This document shows, piece by piece, positions 53,540-63,622 of a stretch of DNA of 64,000 nt. The notes under the pieces are model-generated. The model was not told the origin of the DNA, did no database searches, and saw only the letters and a list, made by a program, of their open reading frames with translations. The position numbers were made by a program, and so were the translations under genes. This DNA is from Coix lacryma-jobi var. lacryma-jobi (Eukaryota; Streptophyta; Magnoliopsida; Poales; Poaceae). The stretch is taken from contig CM019824.1 of NCBI GenBank assembly GCA_009763385.1, forward strand, positions 109,944,660 to 110,008,659, in the 5' to 3' direction. Position 1 is the first letter of the stretch. Every line of letters begins with the position of its first letter.

Positions 53540-54571
53540 ATGGCCCGGACTAAGTTGACTGCTCGCAAGGCCACCAAAGGTAGAGGAGTTCCACATCACC
53601 GCTTGGCTGCCAAGTTGACCAGGAAGACGTTTTTGACCTACTTCGGGTTGCCGACCATCCTATGGAGGGTTCTGCAGGCCGTGGGCTATGAGGAGGGACA
53701 GGAGCCCAAGTACTCTTGGCAGAAGGAGATCTACGGGCAGGATTCGTTGGTCATGGTGCAGATCAAGGTCAAAGCCTTGCCTGCCAAGCCTCACTGGTCA
53801 GGATGGACAGAAATCACCAGAGGCAGTTGTGCCAAGGATGGAGCTAACAGGGCAGCATATCTAGTGCTGAAGGACATCATCGCCCGTTTTCCCGCCGATC
53901 TTGCTAGTGCGATGGCAGGAGTGTTCCCTCGCGGATCACCTTTTCCATTGCGCTGGGGGCAGACCTTGGAGTCAGTCTTGACCGGGAGTCCCGAGGAGAG
54001 GTTCTTCTGCGAGACATCTGCGATGAGCGCCACCGGAGCTTTGGTGGGTGTGTGAGAGTCTGGAGCGCAGCCTTGAGAGCGTGTCCTTCACCCTCACCGC
54101 CACCTACCAGAGCAAGAGGAAGCTGCAGGAAGAGTTTGATGCTGAGGTAGCCCGGCTTCAGGAGAAGATTCACCAGATCACTCTCGAGTGTGACGATGCA
54201 CGTGCCACCGCAGGTGCAGAGAACACCGCCAGGATCCTCGCTGAGCAGATGTACCTGACGGCATCCCTACAGCGATATGAGGCCCACAAGCGCTTGACCA
54301 GCTCAGAGAGGGCGCCCATCAACTGATACAGCAGATACATCACCAGCAGGCCTACATCGATCAGCTCGATGAGGCAGCTCACCAGATGCATCACGCCGCA
54401 CAGGAGGCCGCCGCCCCAGCAGCTAACGAGGCCCCTGCAGATGAGGCCCAGGAGCCCCAGGACAGGGTAGTGCTTGGTCCAGAGCCTTCTTCGGACGACG
54501 AGGGCCACGCCGATGAGCCGATGATGGACGCTGATGAGGAAGACGCCGCATCCGCCGCTGGAGACGCCTGA
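53540..54571 (+). pseudogene. G5 extra ORF: H3-tail mimic, domain, coiled coil, acidic tail
   Basis: The ATG at 53540 encodes M-ARTKLTARKATKG, then RGVPHHRLAAKLTRKT. With one extra residue near position 15, R2, T3, K4, T6, A7, R8, K9, T11, G13, P16, L20, A21, K23, R26 and K27 of histone H3 are matched. Residues 38-118 show an amphipathic helix (PTILWRVLQAVGY), strands (YSWQKEIYG, SLVMVQIKVKA) and a helix (AKDGANRAAYLVLKDIIARF), a pattern like a double-stranded RNA-binding domain (inference). A two-base deletion gives a stop at 54053-54055, and another frameshift lies near 54288. Beyond them the coiled coil and the acidic tail (MMDADEED) of G3 are readable to 54569. Met-Ala should be trimmed to expose Ala1 as in H3. 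Confidence 0.87.
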
Positions 54572-54893
54572 GCGTTAGTTTCGCTAGGAGTCGTTTTCTT
54601 TTGTATAGCTTGAGCATGCTCGCTGACGTTGTAATCCGGACATGTGTTGGTTTATGTTTAAGTTGTATCATGACATATGTGTCTTTTGGACAAAGTCCAG
54701 ACTTTGATCTGGCACCTTTTATGGAAAATCCGTCGTTTGCATATCTCATTCTCTAGCAATTATCCTGTGATGTTGTATGGAAATGAGTACTTATACTTGG
54801 TCGTGTGCTAAATTTTCATATTATGTACAGCACAGTATTTATTCATGATCAAAGTGACATCACCTAGTGATTGCTTATTAATGGGACATGCAG
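54572..54893 (+). other. G5 spacer between extra ORF and gag
   Basis: No gene. Near identical to 37118-37439. It ends GGGACATGCAG before the gag ATG. Confidence 0.6.
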
Positions 54894-55099
54894 ATGCCGG
54901 CACACACTCGCAGCCAACGTGGACAGGGGTCTGGACAAGAGGAGAATCTGCCACCACCCCCACAGGCACCAATGACGCTGGAAGCGTTTTTTGGCCAGTT
55001 TCTGGGCAGTCAGAGGAACATAGAGGAGATGCAGAGGCACATTGAGGCCACCCTCCGCAACATCGCTAATAACACTGTGCAGCAGCATCAGCAGCGCCA
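54894..55099 (+). pseudogene. gag: G5 gag, N-terminal fragment
   Basis: The ATG at 54894 opens MPAHTRSQRGQGSGQEE, followed by the proline run and FFGQFLGSQRNIEEMQRHI, as in G3. It is cut by insertion of G6; the five bases before the G6 LTR are CGCCA. Confidence 0.85.
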
Positions 55100-58000
55100 T
55101 GTCACACCCTAATTTTAAGAACAAAATTGGAGCACAATATATGTATGCCAGGATCAATTTTCATACATATATCGACATCATAGTAAATATCAAAAAAATG
55201 CTTTTATTAATATCTTGAATATTATTACATAAATGACCCTCGGGTCTGAAAGAAAAAGTATAGACTCTCATGATAACTGACTCTAATGAAAACTATGAAG
55301 AAGACGCGGAAGTCTGGACTCCATCTCCACAGGAAGGTCGACCAGGGGTAGCGCCATCCTAGTACAGATCGTCAGGGTCGTAGCCACTGTCCTCTGAGTA
55401 CTCCGGCTCCCCGTAGACGTAGTCTCCAGCGTCTGGGTGGGGTAGCAGGGGGACAAAGAGGAAGGGTGAGTACATCGAAATGTACTCCGGAAGTGTAGGA
55501 AATATATGCTTATGAGGCTTATAACAAAGGTAGGCTGACTTTGTTTGACTCAAGCGCCTAAAGCCACACACCCTATTAATCCTATGCACCTATTTACTAG
55601 GTTATAGACACAAACACTGTAGAAAAGTAATAACACTCGGAGTCGCACCGAGCAAAACCACACTCGGAGTCACACCGAGCAACCAACACTTGGAGTCACA
55701 CCAAGCACCCACACCTAAAGTCCATCAGGCAACCGCACCTGAAGTCCATCAGATGACCCGAACCAGTAACCAGTAACCAACTAATCCCGAAGAAGTCCAA
55801 GCCGCTCGTGACCGTGAGCACGGCTGATATATCAGTTTTACACTCTGCAGAGGTTGCACATCGTTTCCCATGAGTCGTGCAGTTCCCGTCACGCTAAACA
55901 CTGCCAAGGTGCATAGCGGGTTGCACTGCAAGGCCTTTACAAAGCCTCCTCCAAGTCCGTTCCACACGTACCTCTAAGGTTTCACCCCGTACAAAGGTCT
56001 ACGACCCCCAGGGCCCCCTCGTGAGCCACTAAAACAAACCCCGTGTGGACCCTCAACTTAGAGGTTACTAATTAATTAGCCAGGTCCAGCCCATCCAGAT
56101 CTCATGGTTGCGCTATTAAGCCGGGTTACAGGCTTCGAGAACCGGGTCCTAGGGATCCAAGCAGGATAAATCTAGCATGAGCCCAGAACCAGAAACCAAA
56201 TTCAGCTGCCGAGTCCCACGGCACGAAACCACCAGTTCGGTCCATCCTCCCAGATTTACCTAAACACCATGTTGCTACAAAATTACTATGTCCACGTTGT
56301 TTCATAGTTCATTAGTCAAGATTATTAACATTTAACTCACATCCCAACCATGACTGCAGGGCTAAGCAAGACACCTACCCAAACATCCCAAAACAGGCGA
56401 CAAGGATAATAGATCAAAATCTAGTAAACCATAACATGGGATTCAAATTTAGACACAGCATGCATCTAAAGGATCTAACTACTCTAATACCGAAAGTAAA
56501 ATAAATCATAGGTGCAAGATGTTCAAGAACACTTGCCTGCGGGCTGGGTCGAATCTGCAGGATCACAGGAATAGTCTGGAGCGTCCTCGTACTCCGCACT
56601 CTCTGGCCCAATCAACATACTTGGCACAAATACAACAAAATAAATAACAGCACAGAAAACAGTAACAAAACAGTAAACAAATAGATCTAATGTGTAGAGA
56701 ACGAAATTATGAAACTAATGCAAGTTGAATGGGTCGAATCGGAGTTAAAATGAGCAAGTTATGGGCATTTGAAGTTTGATGGCAAATCTGTGAATAGATG
56801 AAACTCATTTTTGTAATTTAAATAATTCAAAGCTGAAAAAGAAAAGGCTTGGGAGCTGGCGTCATTTTCCCGAAAGCTCAGGGGCTAGAATGCGAGATGC
56901 GCTAGACTCGGCGCACAGTGCCAGGGGACGGCGGGTTTATTCCGGAGAGTTCAGGGGGGGTTTACGCAAAAGTGCCAGCGCCGGTCGGTGCACGTGGCGC
57001 TCGCTGGTGGGCACGGTGCACGCTTGTGTGGTGGGTGCAGTCCACAGTCGTGGCCTGGCAGGGTGCTACGGTCCACCGTAGACCACTGGGTCGTGCCTCG
57101 TTTTGGCAAACTCGGAGGGGTCTGGATGTAAGTTTCCTTAGACACAGAGAACAGTGACAGTGGAGTGCGGGTTAGTTTCCGCACACTGGGGGTGTCTAAG
57201 TGAAAAGTGATGCTGACGCGGCGATGGTTGACGCGGCGCTAGCGTGGCACTGACTGTGTGCCACGCGTCCGCGCGTGGTTGGATCGGCGTGCCAGGTGTG
57301 CCATGGACCTGCTGACGCGGCGCTAATGCTCCGAGTCTACGGACCCATGAGCCGGGTGCATACCCATTCGCGATCGGGATCTAATCTACGCCGCCCAGCA
57401 TAGATCTAATGGTTGAGACAAAAAGGGGCGGAGGTTCTTACCGCTGGCGGGGGAGGGCACGGCGGCGCCATCACCCAGTACGGCGGCGCCATTACCGGTG
57501 ATACTCAGGGATGCCCTAGGGTACGGTAGAGATCACGGGAATGGGTGGGATCGGAAGAGAACCTTACAACGGTCTCGGTGGAGGTGTTCTTGGTGCCAGC
57601 GGCGGTCCAGAGACGGTAGACGGTGTGGAGGTCGTGGCGCTGGCCTCGATTACTCCGGTGTGGTCGAGGCAGAGAGGATCCCGACGCCGATGTTCACCGA
57701 GGAGGGGTCCCATGGACGCGGCGTGGCTCGGAGAAGGTGACGGTGGCCGATGGAGAGGTGGCGAGGGTTTCTCATGGAGGGACTGGAGCTATTGCCGAGC
57801 TTGGCAATGGCATGGTCCGACGGTGGCGTCTCGGGGAAAGGAAAGGGAAAAGCTAGGGGTGCGAGCGGTGCTACTTGTAGGCAGGGTAGATGGCGGCGTG
57901 ATCCGCTGCTGTTGCGAGTCAATCCGGGGGGGCGAGGGGAGAAGCGGACGCGAGCGTGCGGTGCCACATGAAGGGCTTAGGAGTTCGGCGCGGGGATGAG

Positions 58001-58595
58001 GACGAACCGCGGGGTGTGCTGGCGGCCAATGGGCCGTGGTCACGGGCCGGAGCGGTGAGGGAGAGGGGAGGGGGAAGCGGGCCGGTGGAGGGAGAGGAGC
58101 GGCTGGCGCTGGGCGCTGGGCGCAGGGCCGGTGCGGTCGGCGTTAGAGGGAGAAGAAGGGCCGGCGGGGAGGTGTGGGGCGGACCCAGGGAGAGAAGGAA
58201 ATGGGAAGAGGGCCAAAATGATGAGGGTGCCTTTTTTGCCATTTCTTTTTGTTTTGATTTTTTTTCCAAACTTTGCAAAACCATTTGAAACCCAATTTCA
58301 AAACAGTTTGAAATCAAATAAATTTGAAGAGTTTTGAAAACATTTTCCCTAGGTTTTGTAAATAAAACTTTGAGTTTAAATTCTGGAAAACTTTCATAAA
58401 TATTTTAATAAATTCGATACGCCCTATATGGGTTTAATAAATTTATTTTCCACTCAATAAAAAAAATATGCGATGGCATGAATGCAACATGAAAATGATA
58501 AATAAATTTTGTTTTCCTCCTCTAATAAATAAAACAAACTATTTATTTTCTAATTAATTTAATTCCATTGGGAAATATTAAATCAGGGTGTTACA
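55100..58595 (-). repeat. G6 3' LTR
   Basis: The element-strand start is TGTAACACCCTGATTT and the end GGGTGTGACA, 3496 bp. The GC-rich block is at about 56880-58200. The left end matches 63623-64000 nearly base for base. A five-unit hairpin repeat lies at 55634-55757. ORFs in the GC-rich block are not credible genes. Confidence 0.9.
55634..55757. repeat. Five-unit tandem hairpin repeat in the G6 LTR
   Basis: About 25-base units: CTCGGAGTCGCACCGAG, CTCGGAGTCACACCGAG, CTTGGAGTCACACCAAG, CCTAAAGTCCATCAGG and CTGAAGTCCATCAG. Each forms a short stem, and stem changes are paired (CTCGG/CCGAG to CTTGG/CCAAG). Confidence 0.75.
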
Positions 58596-58599
58596 AACC

Positions 58600-58632
58600 T
58601 ACCCCCCTTAGAAGAATCTCGTCCTCGAGATT
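58600..58632 (-). other. G6 stop-codon hairpin and polypurine tract
   Basis: On the element strand the pol stop TAA (58633-58631) runs into the hairpin AATCTCG/CGAGATT (58632-58615). TAAGGGGGGTA (58610-58600) follows, just before the LTR. Same arrangement as in G1. Confidence 0.8.
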
Positions 58633-61600
58633 AGGAAGAGTCGGCGAAGAGGTGAGGAAAATCTGCCCGAAGATCATCCTCCTTCTCCCATGTGGCTTCT
58701 TCTTCAGAGCAATGTTTCCATTGCACCTTGCAGATTTTTATCCTCTTGTTGCGAGTACCCCGTTCCATCGTGTACAAAATCTTGATCGGCTCATAGAATG
58801 TCAGATCATCTCTCAGATCGAGCTCCTCAAGTGGCAACTGCTCCTCTGGAACACTCACGCATCTCTTCAGCTGGGATACATGGAACACATCATGAATACC
58901 TGCCAGCCATGCAGGCAACTCCAGCTGATAAGCAACTGCACCTTTCTTGTCAATCACCTTGAAAGGGCCAATGAATCTCGGAGATAGCTTCCCTTTGACA
59001 TTAAACCTCCGAAGACCTCTGAAGGGTGACACCTTCAGATAAACAAAATCCCTGATTTGGAACTCTAGCTCTCGTCGTCTGACATCTGCATAACTCTTCT
59101 GTCTAGACTGAGCTGTCTTCAGGTTGCTTCTGATCTGCCTGACCTGTTCTTCAGCTTCTTCTATAGACTCAGGGCCAAAGACTTTCCTTTCTCCAACCTG
59201 ATTCCAGAACAAAGGAGTTCTGCACTTCCTACCATACAGTGCCTCAAACGGTGACATCTTCAGACTGGCCTGATAGCTGTTGTTATATGAGAACTCTGCA
59301 TATGGCAGACTCACATCCCAACTCTGGATGTTCTGGAGCGCACTGGCTCTCAACATGTCCTCCAGAATCTGATTCACCCTTTCTGTCTGACCATCAGTCT
59401 GAGGGTGATAAGCTGAACTGAAACTAAGGCGAGTATCCATGGACTCATGCAACCGCTTCCAGAATCTGGATGTGAACTGTGTCCCTCTGTCAGATACTAT
59501 GATCTTCGGCACACCATGCAAGCACACAATGCGGGACATGTACAACTCTGCAAGTCTATCTCCCTTATATGTTTCCTTGACAGGAATGAAGTGAGCCACC
59601 TTGGTCAAACGATCAACAATGACCCAGATGGAGTCATATCCAGACTGCGTCCTGGGCAAACCAGTGATGAAATCCATGCTGATTTCTTCCCATTTCCACT
59701 CCGGAATCTGCAATGGCTGAAGCAAACCAGCTGGTCTCTGATGTTGGGCCTTAACCCTCTGACATGTGTCACACAAGGCCACATACTCTGCTACTTCCCT
59801 CTTCATCCCATACCACTAGTAATACTGCTTCAGATCCTGGTACATCTTGGTACTGCCTGGATGGAGAGAGTAGGCTGAATCATGAGCTTCCCTCATAATC
59901 AACTCCTTGATAGCCTTCACATCTGGAACACAGATTCTGCCTCTGAACCATAAGACTCCCTGATCATCCTTTGTGAAACCCGGAGCTTTGTCATCCTTGA
60001 TCAACTGTCTGATCTCCAAAAGATACTCATCAGTGAGCTGCCCTGCTCGGATATCGTGCTCCAAGGTCGAATCAACCTCTAAGGCTACTGCATCAGTATG
60101 ACCAAGAATTCCCAAGTTGAGCTTCACAAACTCCTCATGCAACTCGGGCTGCTGCTCCTTGATCTCTAACACATTGCAGTAGACCTTCCTGCTCAGGGCA
60201 TCTGCTACAACATTTGCCTTGCCCGGATGATAGTTGATACTCAGATCATAATCTTTGATCAACTCTAGCCATCTCCGTTGGCGGAGATTCAGATCTGGCT
60301 GGGTGAAGATGTACTTCAGGCTCTTATGATCAGTGTATATCTCCGTCTTCTTGCCCATCAGATAATGCCTCCAGATCTTCAGAGCATGAACAACAGCAGC
60401 CAACTCTAGATCATGAGTGGGATAATTTAGCTCATGCTTCCTGAGCTGTCTCGAGGCATAGGCAATCACACGACCCTCCTGCATGAGCACACATCCCAGG
60501 CCCTGACGCGAAGCATCACAATAGACCGTGAAGTTCTTCTGGACATCCGGCATGACAAGAATAGGAGCAGTAGTCAATCTCGCCTTCAGCTCCTCGAAAC
60601 TGGCTTGGCACTCAGAGGACCATACAAACTTGGCACCCTTCTTAGTAAGCTTCGTCATCGGCTTCACGATCTTGGAGAATCCTTCAATGAATCTACTATA
60701 ATATCCAGCCATACCGAGGAAACTCTTAATCTCAGTAACACTCTCAGGTACCTTCCAGTCCAGTATATCTTGGACCTTGCCAGGGTCAACAGATACTCCA
60801 CCCTCTGAGATGATGTGCCCCAAATATGCAACCTTCTTCAACCAGAACTCGCATTTGCTCAGCTTCGCATACAACTGATGCTACCTGAGCTTCTGCAGCA
60901 CTAACCTCAGATGTTTCTCATGCTCTTCTTCATTCTTCGAGAATATAAGGATATCATCAAGGAATACCACGACGAACAGATCTAAAAACTCCATGAAGAC
61001 CTTGTTCATCAGATACATGAAGAAAGCTGGGGCATTAGTCAAGCCGAAGGACATCACTGTGTACTCATATAGCCCATATCGAGTCACAAATGCAGTCTTC
61101 GGAATATCAGCTTCACGAATCTTCAGCTGATTATAACCTATTTGCAGGTCAATCTTCGAGAACACATGAGCACCCTTCATCTGATCAAACAGATCATCGA
61201 TGCGAGGAATAGGGTACTTGTTCTTGATGGTGGCTTCGTTCAATGCGCGATAATCAACGCACATCCGTTGGCTTCCATCCTTCTTCGGAACAAAGATCAC
61301 AGGGGCTCCCCATGGGGACGTACTAGGACGAATATGCCCCTTCTCTAACTGCTCTTGAATCTGTGACTTCAGCTCAGCTAGCTTTTCGGCATCCATTCTA
61401 TATGGTCGTCTGTACATAGGTGCAGTACCAGGAACTAAATCAATAGAGAACTCAATCTCGCGATCAGGTGGCATACCTGGCACTTTCTGGAAGACATCAG
61501 GGAACTCCTTGACCACTCGGATATTAGGTACCACGACAACCTCATAAACTCTGGCTTCTTTTGTCATCTTCGTTGGTGCCTGATACACAAGCTTCGTGCC

Positions 61601-62030
61601 ATCTGGATGCTTCACTATGATGATCCTCTGACCACAATCAATAACCCCTTGATATTTGCTCAGCCAGTTCATTCCCAGAATGACATCTATCCCCTCAGAA
61701 TCCAGGACGATGAGATCAAAAGGAAACTCTACCCCTCTTATGTTTATGCTCAGATTCCGACACACCTGTCTGGAAACCATCTCTCCTCTGGGAGATGTAA
61801 CTATCAAGCCTCTAAGCATAGGTGAAACTGACAGACTACCTGCTGATGCAAACCTCACTGTTATGAAAGAATGTGATGCACTAGAATCAAAGAGTACTGT
61901 AGCTGGATGTGAATTAATAGTGAACATACCCAATACCACATCTGGAGCCGTCTGAGCTGACTCCACTGCAACATGGTTCACACGACCTCGTGCGAACGCC
62001 TGGGGTGGTCCTGCCTGACGAAACTGCTGC
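58631..62030 (-). pseudogene. pol: G6 pol with chromodomain (two stops)
   Basis: Minus-strand order: protease VLFDSSASHSFI (about 61890), where the usual DSG is DSS; RT from PMYRRPYRMDAEKLAEL to catalytic VVFLDDILIFS (about 60940-60975); a stop at 60881-60883 before LYAKLSKCEFW; RNase H VYCDASRQGLGC (60510), YTDHKSLKYIF; integrase zinc region HPGSTKMYQ...CDTCQRVK (59760-59880) with a stop near 59816; core with D in SMDFITGLP (59675), D in SDRGTQF (59490) and E in GQTERVNQ (59385); and a chromodomain, KVQWKHCSEEEATWE (about 58690-58735). The rest is open, and the copy looks younger than G1. Confidence 0.91.
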
Positions 62031-63238
62031 GAGGCCTGCTTCCTCGTCGGGCACTGGTTGGCGTAGTGCCCCATCTGGTTGCACTTGTAGCACGGACCGA
62101 TCTGACCTGCCCCCTGTGCTGGACGGGGCTGCTGCGGAACTGGAAGACCCGGGCGAGGTGCCTGAGCCTGGCGGGGTGGCTGCTGCTGCTGCTGGTGCTG
62201 GGTGGAGCCTGGTACTGTGGAGCTGGGTGCCTGTACTGGGCAGCGGGCTGCCGGAACTGGGGCGGCCGGAAGTGCTGCTGCTGCTGGGGAAACTGCATGG
62301 GAGCTGGAGCAGGTTGAGCGTAGCGGGGGCGGGTGGAGCTGCTGGAGGACTGTCCCTGGAAGGCCATCTTCCTCTTGCGATCTCCATCGAGGTCCTTCCT
62401 TTCCCTCTCCACTGCGAAAGCACGGTCAACTAGCTTCTGGAATGAGGAAAACTCATTTGAAGCCAGGGCAAAGCGGAGTCCAGGTTTGAGCCCATGCCTG
62501 AAGCAGACAACAATTTAATTACTTGACAGGTAACAATAGAAAGAAGTATGAAGATATGAATCATGGGTTAGTGAAAAGATATTGACAAAAGAAAAAGACT
62601 TGCCTGAAGCAATCCTGCTTCTTGTCATCTTCATCCACGTCACCCGGGGCGTAACGGGACAGCTGGGTGAACCGCGTGAAATACTCACGCGCCGACATCG
62701 TGCCCTGTCTGAGGTCCTGAAACTCTCGGCGCTTCACCCTGATCTCGCCGGCGGGGACGTGCTGGTCGCGGAAGGCCTTGCGGAACTCCTGCCAGGTGAT
62801 GGTGTTGGCGTCCGCGTGAGCGGCGGTGTAGGCAGTCCACCAGTCCTTCGCCGGGCCCTGAAGCTGGTGCGCGGCGTAGAGAACCTTATCAGGGTCCTCA
62901 ACATGAGCAAGCTGCAACTTGCCCGCAATAGACTCGAGCCAATCGTCAGCATCCATCGGCTCGATCGCGTGGTGGAAAACTAGAGGATGCGTCGTCATGA
63001 ACCTCCGGAGAGAGTCATCCTGTCATGGTGGCTGTGCAGCTCCTCCACCCTGAGCACCCTGGGCCATCTGCTGCATGTGTTGCATGATCTAGGCCATGTT
63101 CTGCATCATCTCATTCTGCACCTGGGCCATCTCGAGCGGGTCGTACGGGGGCGGAGGTGGATGAGGTGGATGAGGCGGCTGGTTGCCACCTGCCCCGCTC
63201 CCGCCAGCGTTACCCGCGCTGCTCCTGGTGTTAACCAT
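62031..63238 (-). pseudogene. gag: G6 gag with probable intron
   Basis: The ATG at 63238 opens MVNTRSSAGNAGGSG, like G1 gag, with a proline run. Stops at about 63090 and 63025 precede MTTHPLVFHHAIEPMDADD and the gag core (LYAAHQLQGPAKDWW, YFTRFTQLSRYAPGDVD). At 62603 the frame enters an AT-rich 106-bp stretch with a stop. It resumes at 62497 with HGLKPGLRFAL, exactly as a gag core should continue. A glutamine/proline-rich linker with a frameshift near 62225 leads to knuckle CYKCNQMGHYANQC (about 62093-62052). The ATG is preceded by AATGCAACAG, again splice-acceptor-like. Confidence 0.85.
62498..62603 (-). other. Probable GC-AG intron in G6 gag
   Basis: The element strand reads TTCAG-GCAAGTC at the left edge and GTCTGCTTCAG-GCATGG at the right. 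GCAAGT is the canonical GC-AG donor. The segment is 106 bp, T-rich in a GC-rich gag, contains an in-frame TGA and changes the frame. Without it the DCFR and HGLKPGL motifs join. An 11-base direct repeat TGCTTCAGGCA covers both edges, so an insertion with duplication is the alternative. Confidence 0.65.
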
Positions 63239-63607
63239 CTGTTGCATTTCCAGGAGCAAAAGTGAGACATGATGGATAGATATAAAATAACCCTAATTTA
63301 GTTAATTAATTTAATTAATAAAAACCTTTTAAACAAATGATGTTGCTGCAGCCTGATGGTCGCAACACACCAACAATCAGTACAAAGAACCAAAACATTA
63401 CATAAGCACAAGTACATGTCAGACAACGACCTACGACATCACACAATTATGGTGGGCTTCCAACGAGTTTTGGAGGACCTACTTTAAACAAAAATTTTAA
63501 ATTTTCAGCAGAGACAGGCTACAGAAGTGCGAAAAAGGGTCAGGCTTTATAAAAATAGTTTTATAAACTCGACGACTTGACTAGGGTGGCGTCCTACGGT
63601 CAACACA
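63239..63607 (-). other. G6 untranslated leader
   Basis: About 370 bases between primer site and gag ATG with no ORF; no H3-like sequence was seen. Confidence 0.6.
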
Positions 63608-63619
63608 GCTTTGATACCA
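63608..63619 (-). other. G6 primer-binding site
   Basis: The element-strand TGGTATCAAAGC differs by one base from the initiator Met-tRNA complement and lies three bases from the LTR. Confidence 0.88.
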
Positions 63620-63622
63620 CTC

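Larger units (their letters stand above)
52799..55099 (+). mobile_element. G5: chromovirus 5' internal part with H3-tail ORF
   Basis: Primer site, leader, extra ORF and gag start are present in order. No LTR precedes the primer site; the inverted pol piece takes its place. Nearly identical to G3 over the extra ORF and gag. It is cut in gag by the G6 LTR at 55100. Confidence 0.85.
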
